Shown here: piece after piece, positions 22,974 to 30,437 of the stretch
Layout of the letters: each line of letters begins with the position of its first letter
Numbering within the stretch: the first letter of the stretch is position 1
From: WANQ01 sp964448055
GTDB taxonomy: Archaea > Thermoproteota > Thermoprotei_A > Sulfolobales > WANQ01
Direction of reading: 5' to 3'
Length of the DNA: 32,411 nucleotides
NCBI GenBank assembly: GCA_964448055.1
Contig: CAYUVB010000018.1
Location: 1-32,411 of the forward strand
Position numbers and translations under genes: made by a program
Notes under the pieces: generated by a model
Databases searched by the model: none
The model's input: the letters and a program-made list of their open reading frames with translations, nothing else
What the model was told of the DNA's origin: nothing

Positions 22974-23330
22974 TTAACTTTTTCTTAACTCCTGTAGAGC
23001 CTTTTTGAATTCCTCTTCAAGTCTTTGCCTAGTCTCCGGCGTAGGTCTTAGGTGCTCAGGTCTAATGAATAATCTCTTTATCTTACTTCCAACTCTAACT
23101 TCAACCTCATAGGACTTACCACGCTTACCTACTACTACACCAACTTTACCATGATATCTACGATGAGGCATACCCTTCATTACTGAAGGGTTTATTACTA
23201 TGTAAACCTTGTCCCCAGGCTTATATTCATACATTAGAAGACTTAGTGGTGGTATTGCTCCTCTCTCCCTTACATGCTTCCTTAGTAATTTCCTAGTTCT
23301 ATGCCTAAACCCTCGTGGTGCCTTAACCAA
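22974..23330 (-). CDS. rpl21e: Ribosomal protein eL21 (L21e)
   Basis: The protein begins with the L21e motif MVKAPRGFRHRTRKLLRKHV, followed by YKPGDKVYIVINPSVMKGMP and HRRYHGKVGVVVGKRGKSYE. It belongs to the large ribosomal subunit. The start is TTG. At 118 residues it is longer than the usual 95-100, owing to a C-terminal helical tail (TPETRQRLEEEFKKALQELR). A possible TATA (CCTTATAGCC, 23397-23388) lies about 60 bases upstream. Confidence 0.96.
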   Translation of the reverse strand: MVKAPRGFRHRTRKLLRKHVRERGAIPPLSLLMYEYKPGDKVYIVINPSVMKGMPHRRYHGKVGVVVGKRGKSYEVEVRVGSKIKRLFIRPEHLRPTPETRQRLEEEFKKALQELRKS

Positions 23331-23407
23331 TGCTTACCAACCCATTTACTTCTATGCAGGTCCGCTAGGCAGACACATAGTATTGTAGGCTATAAGGCTT
23401 TCCCACC

Positions 23408-23451
23408 GATAACAATAGTTATCATACATTATCAGTACATAGTTACTGATA
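23408..23451. repeat. Two adjacent perfect inverted repeats between pus10 and rpl21e
   Basis: TATCAGTA (23430-23437) and TACTGATA (23444-23451) form a perfect 8-bp stem with a 6-base loop that overlaps the pus10 stop codon. Next to it, GATAAC (23408-23413) and GTTATC (23418-23423) form a 6-bp stem with a 4-base loop. No T tract follows on the minus strand, so this is not a typical terminator. It may be an mRNA structure or a protein-binding site ahead of rpl21e. Confidence 0.5.
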
Positions 23452-24750
23452 TACAGCTACGACATCTAATTCAATGCATACTGCTTGAGCGCCAAGGTAT
23501 TCTGTGAAGCTTGGCTTTGTTCTACCATTATCACCGCTTACAAGTTCCTTTACATACAATCCACCTTCGCATTCTATTAATGCTTCAAATACATTACTTG
23601 TTATTAATCTAGTCTTAACATTGTAAACCTTCCTATGTCTTTCTACATCAGGACGTCTATGTAGTACTCTTCTAGGAGTTCTTTGACGAATAACCCGTCC
23701 ACGGAAGTACTCCTCGAGTCTCTTTAACTCATCTTCTGAAAGATCTTTTTCTACGACAATTAATGCTTTATATACCTTGGTCTTACGAGCGCGTTCAATC
23801 TTGATTAACCTTATATCCTTTCTACTGGTTTCACATTCTAGGGTAAAACGTACATAACGTGATACACTGTTGGCTTTTTCCTCAAGGGTTTTCAAGTCAA
23901 AATTATATGTTTTAGGTTCCTTTAACTCTACAATAAATGGTCTACCTGTACCAAGCATTCTTACGTCAACATCTTCTCTACCAGAAGCGTGAAGTATAAC
24001 TTCCTTAGCACCTACAATTTCGCCCATGGGTTCTAGCACTTCCTCAATAGATAATGGATACTTTTTAGAGCCGTTCCATAATATCCACTTTGCCTGCGAA
24101 ATCCTTCTGCCAAGCTTCCAGTATCGTCCTTTAATATATATGGGCATAGGTTTAACTGTAACAGCATCATTATCGATATCCACTATTAGAACTACATCGG
24201 GTCTAGTGAAATTAGGCTTAATGCCGATGAGTTCTTGAACCTTCTTTCCTACTTCACGTTTAACTTCATTACGAATATTCTCATAGTACTTAAGCTCTAT
24301 TTCCCTAGCTAGCTCTTCTTCACGTTTCTCTATACTACTACCCTTAACTACACCAACAAGGAAGGATCTGGCGTTGTATTCTTTGATGTATTTTACCATT
24401 CTTTGGGCCCACTCGACTAGTTTCTCTTCAAGTGAGCTAAAACCACATATAATACATCTTGACTGATCTTTTGGTACAGGGAATCCTAGTTCTAGTACCG
24501 ATTGCTTAGCGATACTACCTATATTCGATGCTATAGTAATAAACTCTTCTTTATTCATAGATCCTTCTATAAATCTACGATAAATGTCCATCAACACAAC
24601 AATCTTTAGGGCTCTTCCACGTTCATAATTTGATAATCCGCGGCCAAGACCACCAAATAATCTACCTAAACAATTTTCACATAATGGATATTTAAGTAGT
24701 AGTGTTATGGCCTTGGATAATACATCCCTATTCGCTATCCTTGTCTCCAA
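23443..24750 (-). CDS. pus10: tRNA pseudouridine synthase Pus10
   Basis: The 435-residue protein has the Pus10 N-terminal zinc-binding THUMP-containing part, with Cys24/Cys27 (CENCLGRLFGGLGRGLSNYE) and Cys99/Cys102 (CIICGF), and a C-terminal pseudouridine synthase domain. Asp260 in ASGREDVDVRMLGTGRPFIV is the catalytic residue. Archaeal Pus10 makes pseudouridine 54 and/or 55 in tRNA. The start is TTG with GAGGTG about nine bases ahead. The TrmY-like gene, whose family methylates pseudouridine 54, lies immediately upstream. Confidence 0.95.
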   Translation of the reverse strand: METRIANRDVLSKAITLLLKYPLCENCLGRLFGGLGRGLSNYERGRALKIVVLMDIYRRFIEGSMNKEEFITIASNIGSIAKQSVLELGFPVPKDQSRCIICGFSSLEEKLVEWAQRMVKYIKEYNARSFLVGVVKGSSIEKREEELAREIELKYYENIRNEVKREVGKKVQELIGIKPNFTRPDVVLIVDIDNDAVTVKPMPIYIKGRYWKLGRRISQAKWILWNGSKKYPLSIEEVLEPMGEIVGAKEVILHASGREDVDVRMLGTGRPFIVELKEPKTYNFDLKTLEEKANSVSRYVRFTLECETSRKDIRLIKIERARKTKVYKALIVVEKDLSEDELKRLEEYFRGRVIRQRTPRRVLHRRPDVERHRKVYNVKTRLITSNVFEALIECEGGLYVKELVSGDNGRTKPSFTEYLGAQAVCIELDVVAVYQ

Positions 24751-24769
24751 TCCTCCCTACACCTCTATT

Positions 24770-25264
24770 CTAAGTCTCATATCCCAGTAGATCCAAAACG
24801 TAATTGAATACTGTTATAGCATGCGATACCTTATAGCCATGGTCAAAGTATACATAATATATTTTATTTGTATTTATTTTATCAACTACATCTAAGGTGG
24901 TTAATCCTATTACCTCACTATTACGGGATACATACTTAAGTAATGCATCAACAAGGTGTAAACCCTTATTGGATAAGACGAATAACTCATCTATAGCTAT
25001 ATCTGGTTCCCCTTGACCATATACTATACCATATCTAGTTTTACCACTAAGGGCTGCACGAACAAGACCACACATAGACTCATAATCTGGTCTAAGATTC
25101 CTAACACTACGACCATCGATGTACAAGTAGCCTTTATTAAACAATACATAGAGTTTAACGTTACGACGTATTCCATGAGATATTAGTAGGGAAGAAGATA
25201 TAATTGAAGCGAGTACACCACTACATTTAGGTTTAGACTTTAATCTTAAGACTATAATTCTCAC
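24770..25264 (-). CDS. TrmY-like SPOUT protein (DUF358)
   Basis: The 164-residue protein aligns by eye with TrmY, the tRNA pseudouridine-54 N1-methyltransferase. The shared parts are LISHGIRRNVKLYVLF (28-43), the IDGRSVRNLRPDYESMCGLV strand-helix, FVLSNKGLHLVDALL in place of the knot FxxGDH region, and VSHAITVFNYVLDLLG at the C-terminus. It is about 35-40 residues shorter than euryarchaeal TrmY and lacks the N-terminal DLPGxGR segment. Its SAM-loop glycine and aspartate are SNK instead of GDH. It may be a divergent active enzyme or a degenerate paralogue. It starts with GTG overlapping the SRP54 stop by four bases and precedes pus10. Confidence 0.75.
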   Translation of the reverse strand: MRIIVLRLKSKPKCSGVLASIISSSLLISHGIRRNVKLYVLFNKGYLYIDGRSVRNLRPDYESMCGLVRAALSGKTRYGIVYGQGEPDIAIDELFVLSNKGLHLVDALLKYVSRNSEVIGLTTLDVVDKINTNKIYYVYFDHGYKVSHAITVFNYVLDLLGYET

Positions 25265-26616
25265 CGAAGTCCACCAACACCTTTAAGCAGCCCTCTAAGC
25301 TTCCTACCCCTCTTTAACTGCTTTAACATTTTCTTTAGCATGAAGTAGTGGTTTAGTAATTCCTTAACATCTTCTACTCTTACGCCAGCACCAATGGCAA
25401 TTCTCCTCATACGGGATTTGTCTATTATTTCGGGATGATCTAGTTCCTCGTATGTCATAGAGTTTATTATAGCAAGCCATTTCTCCATTTTCTCTTCACT
25501 AAGTCTTAATTGTTCTTCACCTATATCGTACATTGCTAGTCCAGGAATCATCTCTAGTATTTTACGTAGAGGTCCAAGTTTCTTCATACCAATTATTTGA
25601 TGGTATAGATCCCTTAGCGTAAGCTTACCTGACAACATAGCTTCAATGCGTTTTTGAGCCTCAACTAGTTCCTCTACACGCTTAACTTTCTCTAATAAGC
25701 CCTCAATGTCACCAAGACCTAGGAGGCGGGCAACAAATCTACGTGGATTGAATACTTCTAGTTCATCTACTTTTTCACCCGTACCTACAAACTTTATTAT
25801 AGCACCTGTAGCCGCAACAGCTGATAATGCTCCTCCACCCTTAGCTGATCCATCTAGCTTTGTTACCACTATACTACCAATAGGTGTTGCTTCATGGAAT
25901 CTTTTCGCTAAGTCAAAGGCTTTCTGGCCCATAGCAGCATCTATGACCAAGACTACTTCATCAGGCTTTATCACCTTGGCTATAGCCTTCATCTCTTCTA
26001 ATAATGCTTCTTCCTCACCATAACCGTGGCGACCAGCTGTGTCAACTATAATGATGTCAAATCCTCGCTCAATGAAGTATTTTACACCTTCACGAGCAAT
26101 ACGTACAGCATCTTTTTCTTCAGGCATACCAAATACTGGTACACGTATTTTATCTCCAAGCTGCTTCAATTGCTCATAAGCAGCTGGACGATAAACATCA
26201 GCTGCTACTAAACCAACCCTATAACCATGCTCACGATAATATAATGCCAACTTAGCAGCAGTAGTCGTCTTACCACTACCTTGAACACCTACAAGCAGCA
26301 TAACCCATGGGGTCCTGGAGGGTTCAACTCTGGGTTCACGGTCGCCGCCGAAGAATTCTGACAACACGTCGTATACTATTTTAACAAACCAGTCTCTACG
26401 ACTAACGCCTGGAGGTGGTTGCTCTTCTAAAGCCTTCTTTTTAATTTTCTGAGACAACTCAAAGACTAGGCGAACATTAACATCAGCTCGGATTAGAGTT
26501 CTTTGTAGATCACGTATGAATTCGTTAACAGCTTTCTCGTAGCTGGCACTACTCCTCAGAAACTTCCTTATACTCTCCCTTAAACCTTCAAGACCAAGCA
26601 CCAAGTTAGTAGGCAC
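25261..26616 (-). CDS. srp54: Signal recognition particle protein SRP54 (Ffh)
   Basis: The 451-residue protein has the N domain (1-95), the G domain with P-loop GVQGSGKTTTAAKL (110-123), AADVYRPAAYEQL, DTAGRHGYGEE and TKLDGSAKGGGALSA, and a methionine-containing M domain (about 320-435) that binds signal peptides and SRP RNA. The tail KRGRKLRGLLKGVGGLR is normal. It targets ribosomes to the membrane with 7S RNA and FtsY. Start GTG gives MPTNLVLGLEGLRESIRKFL. The 96-base gap to aIF5A holds a TATA-like element. Confidence 0.97.
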   Translation of the reverse strand: MPTNLVLGLEGLRESIRKFLRSSASYEKAVNEFIRDLQRTLIRADVNVRLVFELSQKIKKKALEEQPPPGVSRRDWFVKIVYDVLSEFFGGDREPRVEPSRTPWVMLLVGVQGSGKTTTAAKLALYYREHGYRVGLVAADVYRPAAYEQLKQLGDKIRVPVFGMPEEKDAVRIAREGVKYFIERGFDIIIVDTAGRHGYGEEEALLEEMKAIAKVIKPDEVVLVIDAAMGQKAFDLAKRFHEATPIGSIVVTKLDGSAKGGGALSAVAATGAIIKFVGTGEKVDELEVFNPRRFVARLLGLGDIEGLLEKVKRVEELVEAQKRIEAMLSGKLTLRDLYHQIIGMKKLGPLRKILEMIPGLAMYDIGEEQLRLSEEKMEKWLAIINSMTYEELDHPEIIDKSRMRRIAIGAGVRVEDVKELLNHYFMLKKMLKQLKRGRKLRGLLKGVGGLR

Positions 26617-26681
26617 CCTTATAGTACAGGGTTAGCTAGAGAAACCTAATAAGCAGAGTTGAAGAAAACCCTTTACTTGCT

Positions 26682-26692
26682 CTTTAAAAAGC
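26682..26692 (-). promoter_or_regulatory. Candidate TATA box for srp54
   Basis: The minus strand reads GCTTTTTAAAG about 70 bases before the srp54 GTG, in the gap after aIF5A. It could drive SRP54, the TrmY-like gene and pus10 separately from aIF5A. Composition and position only. Confidence 0.35.
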
Positions 26693-26712
26693 ACTTGATT
26701 TTAAGATTTTAC

Positions 26713-27114
26713 TTAACCACCACGTGTACGTACAATAAATCTACGACCCATTACAACCCAATACTCTACTTCAACACCAGGCTTTAGTTTCCCAGCGAGT
26801 TCGGGGTCACTAGGCTTTTCGACCTCAAATGTGTCATAAGTCTCCATGTCCATAACTTGAACACTATCACCCATATCTGCAATGATTTGTCCAGTCCTCT
26901 TATCGATTATTGGGACCTCAACACGTGTATCAACTGGTGCGACAAGAGTCTTCTTAGACCCTGAGAATAAACCTATAGCAACAACATGTGCTTTAGCACT
27001 ACCATGTTTTCCTGTTTTAGCCTTGCTCATCTCAACTATTCTGCAAGGTTCACCATCAATGATGATATAGTTACCGGGCTTCAAATCGCCTAAAGTAGCA
27101 TATGTCTTACTCAT
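26713..27114 (-). CDS. Translation factor aIF5A
   Basis: The 133-residue protein is a typical archaeal IF5A: an N-terminal SH3-like domain, with the hypusination loop KAKTGKHGSAKAHV around Lys36, and a C-terminal OB domain. It relieves ribosome stalling at polyproline and other difficult sequences after deoxyhypusine or hypusine modification of the lysine. It is the first gene of the minus-strand informational block and starts with ATG. A TATA-like box lies about 40 bases upstream in the divergent space to the Nudix gene. Confidence 0.97.
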   Translation of the reverse strand: MSKTYATLGDLKPGNYIIIDGEPCRIVEMSKAKTGKHGSAKAHVVAIGLFSGSKKTLVAPVDTRVEVPIIDKRTGQIIADMGDSVQVMDMETYDTFEVEKPSDPELAGKLKPGVEVEYWVVMGRRFIVRTRGG

Positions 27115-27149
27115 AACGCTCTACCCCAAGGAACAAGATAGCACAACCA

Positions 27150-27160
27150 CGTTAAAAACC
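27150..27160 (-). promoter_or_regulatory. Candidate TATA box for aIF5A
   Basis: The minus strand reads GGGTTTTTAACG, centred about 40 bases before the aIF5A ATG, giving a leader of roughly 13 bases. It lies in the 80-bp divergent space shared with the Nudix gene. This is the best candidate for the head promoter of the 17-kb informational block. Confidence 0.45.
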
Positions 27161-27194
27161 CTACCCAGAAAACAAGACAAGAGGGAAACAAGCC

Positions 27195-27755
27195 ATGGAC
27201 AAAAACTATGATGTGAAAATACTAGGGGAAGAAACAATATACCATGGAAAACGTGTAACACTCAAGAAGTTATACATAGAAGTAAATGGTAAGGAAACGT
27301 TTAAGGAAATAGTAGACTTTGGCGAAGCAGTAGCAATTTTACCAATACTAAATGAACATCAGATCCCAGAGCAAACAGAGATAATAGTAATTAAACAATA
27401 CAGACCAGCCGTAGGCAAGTGGATTATAGAGATACCTGCAGGAGTAGTAGAACGAGGAGAAAAACTAGAGGAAACCGCTATGAGAGAACTAATAGAGGAG
27501 ACAGGCTATAGGCCTAGCAAGTTAGAGAAACTAGCGAGTATTCACCCAACACCAGGATACAGTAACGAAATCATACATATATTTGTAGCAAAAGGCCTAC
27601 AATCCGGGAAACCTCAACCAGAACCATATGAAGCTATAAGAATAGAGAAGATAACAATTAGGCAAGCACTAAGACTACTATTAGAAAACCAGCCAGCCGA
27701 CGCAAAAACATTAACAGCAATGCTGCTTTACCTACACTTTAAGACAAGAACATAA
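27195..27755 (+). CDS. Nudix hydrolase, probable ADP-ribose pyrophosphatase
   Basis: The 186-residue protein contains a complete Nudix box GX5EX7REUXEEXGU at residues 83-105 (GVVERGEKLEETAMRELIEE then TGY). The upstream QYRPAVGKWIIEIPAG sequence is typical of the ADP-ribose pyrophosphatase branch. That branch hydrolyses ADP-ribose and similar nucleoside diphosphates. The exact substrate cannot be fixed from sequence. It starts with ATG behind GAGGG and is divergent from aIF5A. The M20 peptidase gene follows 57 bases on, apparently with its own TATA-like element. Confidence 0.9.
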   Translation: MDKNYDVKILGEETIYHGKRVTLKKLYIEVNGKETFKEIVDFGEAVAILPILNEHQIPEQTEIIVIKQYRPAVGKWIIEIPAGVVERGEKLEETAMRELIEETGYRPSKLEKLASIHPTPGYSNEIIHIFVAKGLQSGKPQPEPYEAIRIEKITIRQALRLLLENQPADAKTLTAMLLYLHFKTRT

Positions 27756-27772
27756 TTTTCTAAGAGGACCAA

Positions 27773-27806
27773 GAATATATGATGACCTAAGCAGCCCTGC
27801 TAGGTG
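27773..27806 (+). promoter_or_regulatory. TATA-like box and RBS-overlapping hairpin ahead of the M20 peptidase
   Basis: AATATATG (27773-27780) is a TATA candidate about 35 bases before ATG 27813. It is followed by an inverted repeat in which CCT (27786-27788) pairs with AGG (27802-27804) and AGCA (27790-27793) with TGCT (27798-27801), around loop GCCC with one bulged A. The 3' arm includes the first part of the Shine-Dalgarno AGGTG (27802-27806). If transcription starts upstream, for example by readthrough from the Nudix gene, this hairpin could mask the ribosome site. If the TATA is used, the hairpin would mostly lie outside the transcript. Confidence 0.35.
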
Positions 27807-27812
27807 CACATC

Positions 27813-29231
27813 ATGGTTAGTGATTTAGAGAAGAGAATTCTAGAATACATTGAAGCTAATTATAGGAAGTTCATAAACATTCTATCAGACCTTATAGGCA
27901 TTGAAACAGTCTCAGCATGGAAAGATAGTAGTGTAATGAAAAAAGGAGCAGAAGCTGTAGCAACACTCCTCAAGGATATAGGTTTTAGAGCCGAAATTCG
28001 TAGTTATGGAGGTCATCCAATAGTTCTAGGTGAACTAGGTAAGGGGCCTAAAAGTATACTCATATATAATCACTACGATGTACAGCCACCAGATCCACTA
28101 GAGCTATGGAGTACAAGACCATTCGAATTAGTAGAGAAGGATGGTAAGCTTTATGGCAGAGGCGTTGCTGATAATAAAGGCAATATAGCAGCACGACTAG
28201 GAGCAATTGAAGCCTTAGCACCATACCTAGATGAACTAGGTTTAAAGATAAAATATATTATTGAAGGAGAAGAAGAAATAGGATCACCTACACTTCATAA
28301 GGCTGTAGAAGACTTAAAACAATGGCTTAAAGCTGATGGAGGATTCTGGGAAACAGGGTACGTGGATAGAAGGGATAGACTACGAATACCTCTTGGATTC
28401 AAGGGTATGGTGTATATAGAAGTAATTCTACGAGGAGCTTCTAGAGATGTTCATAGTGGTTTAGCACCACTAATACCAAATCCTGTATGGAGACTTGCAA
28501 AATTCTTAACCTTGCTCAAAGACCCTAATGGTAGAATATTGGTCCCATGGATATATGAGGACATAGAGCATCTTGGGAGCGAAGCAGAAGAGCTCTTGAA
28601 AGAACTAGACATAGAAGAACTTGAAGAACTCAAGAAGGAACTTGGTATAAGAGAGTTTGCTGAAGGATTAAGTGGGTTCAAGGCCTTAAGAAAACTACAC
28701 TTAGAGCCATCACTAAACGTATCTGGACTCTATGCAGGATATACCGGAAAAGGATCTAAAACCATAGTCCCATCACTAGCAGGCGTAAAAATAGATATAA
28801 GACTAGTACCAGGACAGAAACCCAACAAAATAATCGATAGATTCAAGAAATTCCTTAAAGAAAATGGGTTAGGAGACTCAGAGATCATAATTCACGGAGC
28901 TTATCCTTCCGGCTACACTAAACCCAGTGAGAAGATAGTTAGAGCCTCAGTTATCGCGGGAGAAAAAGTCTATGAGAATAAACCGGTACTAATACCATTA
29001 TCACCAGGATCCGGGCCATTATACTTGTTTACGAATTATGTTGGGACACCGATGACAGGTGCAGGGGTAGGATACTATGACTCTAAGGTACATGCACCAA
29101 ACGAGAACATTAGGGTGGTAGACTTCGTGAAAAGCATGAAGCATGTAGCCCTAACAATATTGGAGTTCGCGAAAATAGCTAAAGTAAAACTTGAGTCGAC
29201 CGATACTTCTTTATCTTCTTCAAGTCTCTAG
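27813..29231 (+). CDS. M20-family metallopeptidase (dipeptidase/carboxypeptidase type)
   Basis: The 472-residue protein has the M20 two-zinc layout: metal ligands in IYNHYDVQPPDPLELW (His and Asp, about residues 87-89), GRGVADNKGN (bridging Asp about 120) and EGEEEIGSP (catalytic Glu about 153). The C-terminal DSKVHAPNENIRVVDF supplies the last histidine. A dimerisation insertion separates the halves, including a Glu/Leu-rich stretch (ELLKELDIEELEELKKELGI). It is likely to cleave peptides or N-acyl amino acids in the cytosol; there is no signal peptide. ATG 27813 is preferred over GTG 27804 because AGGTG ends six bases before it. Confidence 0.93.
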   Translation: MVSDLEKRILEYIEANYRKFINILSDLIGIETVSAWKDSSVMKKGAEAVATLLKDIGFRAEIRSYGGHPIVLGELGKGPKSILIYNHYDVQPPDPLELWSTRPFELVEKDGKLYGRGVADNKGNIAARLGAIEALAPYLDELGLKIKYIIEGEEEIGSPTLHKAVEDLKQWLKADGGFWETGYVDRRDRLRIPLGFKGMVYIEVILRGASRDVHSGLAPLIPNPVWRLAKFLTLLKDPNGRILVPWIYEDIEHLGSEAEELLKELDIEELEELKKELGIREFAEGLSGFKALRKLHLEPSLNVSGLYAGYTGKGSKTIVPSLAGVKIDIRLVPGQKPNKIIDRFKKFLKENGLGDSEIIIHGAYPSGYTKPSEKIVRASVIAGEKVYENKPVLIPLSPGSGPLYLFTNYVGTPMTGAGVGYYDSKVHAPNENIRVVDFVKSMKHVALTILEFAKIAKVKLESTDTSLSSSSL

Positions 29232-29261
29232 ACCTAAAGGGTTATGTAGGTGTAGGATATT

Positions 29262-30353
29262 ATGCCTAGACTCCGTGATCTCGGAGTTATTCCACGGTAC
29301 TGGAGCTATAATCCTGGTCCACGTAACTCGATAACTGATGTTGAAGGCGTGGTTGTAGGCCATGTAACTCTTATAAAAGGGGAAGGTAAGCTCATTCCAG
29401 GCAAAGGCCCTGTTAGAACGGGTGTAACAGTTATCCTACCTCACAGAGGTAATGTTTTCCGAGAAAAAGTCCCTGCTGCTACTCATGTGATTAATGGTTT
29501 TACTAAAGCTGTAGGGCTTATACAGGTAGATGAACTAGGATTCCTGGAGAGCCCTATAGCTCTTACCAATACTTTAAACGTAGGTCTTGTAGCAGATGGC
29601 CTAATAGAGTACCTTATCCACGAGAACCCCGATATAGGTGTAACAACTACTAGCGTAAACCCCGTTGTACTTGAATGCAATGATGGTTTTCTCAACGATA
29701 TCCAGGGTAGGCATGTAAAACAACACCATGTCCTAGAGGCTATAGAGAGAGCATCTACCGAGGTCTCCGAGGGCTCAGTGGGTGGTGGTACTGGTCTAAG
29801 GAGCTTCGGTTTTAAGTCGGGTATAGGCACAGCATCACGTATAGTTAAAACATCTATTGGATCGTTTACTATAGGAGTACTTGTACAAAGTAATTTCGGG
29901 CTAAGAGAAAACTTAGTGATTGCTGGCGTCCCTGTAGGAAAACTGCTAGGTGGTAATAGGACTGGTACAAGTGATCAAGGCTCTATAAATATAGTCATAG
30001 CAACCAACGCCCCTCTAACACCAAGACAGCTTAAGAGGATCGCCAAGAGAACACATATAGGTATTGCAAGGGTTGGTGGATTCACAAGTCATGGAAGTGG
30101 TGAAGTAGTTATAGCGTTTTCTACAAACTACCATATACTCCACGATGCTCATAAGCTATTGAAGATGGAGGTTCTACCAGACATAGAACTAAATCCCTTG
30201 TTCAAGGCCGTAGTTGAAGCTACAGAAGAAGCTATACTGAACTCCCTCTTCCAATCCCATACAATGATTGGACGCGATAACCACGTAGTTCCAGGGATCC
30301 CCGTAAGAGAAGTCGTCGAAATAATTAAAAAATACAAGGATCTCCTAAGCTAG
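29262..30353 (+). CDS. P1-family (DmpA-type) aminopeptidase
   Basis: The 363-residue protein matches the P1/S58 family of self-cleaving N-terminal-nucleophile aminopeptidases. The N-terminal part has GPRNSITDVEGVVVGHVTL and VRTGVTVILPH. The middle carries EGSVGGGTGLRSFGFKSGIG (170-189). The predicted autoprocessing site is Gly240-Ser241 in TSDQGSINIVIATNAPL, Ser241 being the nucleophile of the mature beta chain. DmpA and BapA release N-terminal D-amino acids, glycine or beta-amino acids from peptides. No signal peptide is present. It follows the M20 gene by 30 bases with AGGTG upstream, so the two peptidases are probably cotranscribed. Confidence 0.92.
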   Translation: MPRLRDLGVIPRYWSYNPGPRNSITDVEGVVVGHVTLIKGEGKLIPGKGPVRTGVTVILPHRGNVFREKVPAATHVINGFTKAVGLIQVDELGFLESPIALTNTLNVGLVADGLIEYLIHENPDIGVTTTSVNPVVLECNDGFLNDIQGRHVKQHHVLEAIERASTEVSEGSVGGGTGLRSFGFKSGIGTASRIVKTSIGSFTIGVLVQSNFGLRENLVIAGVPVGKLLGGNRTGTSDQGSINIVIATNAPLTPRQLKRIAKRTHIGIARVGGFTSHGSGEVVIAFSTNYHILHDAHKLLKMEVLPDIELNPLFKAVVEATEEAILNSLFQSHTMIGRDNHVVPGIPVREVVEIIKKYKDLLS

Positions 30354-30437
30354 GATAGAGGATCTTATCTTGTATTCTATGTCTTCATTTTTACCTTTAC
30401 ATCCCCTACACGTTATTAGGAGATTATTAGATTTGCT

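Noticed and set aside
27804..27812. GTG start for the M20 peptidase
   Set aside because: This GTG is part of the AGGTG ribosome site for ATG 27813, three codons later.
27779..27812. Possible C/D box RNA starting with ATGATGA before the M20 gene
   Set aside because: No CTGA box D follows within guide-RNA distance; the TATA-like box and hairpin explain the sequence better.
28451..28681. Ser-rich minus-strand open frame inside the M20 gene
   Set aside because: It is the antisense of a Glu/Leu-rich helix; its serine repetition comes from the complement of GAA/GAG/CTT codons.
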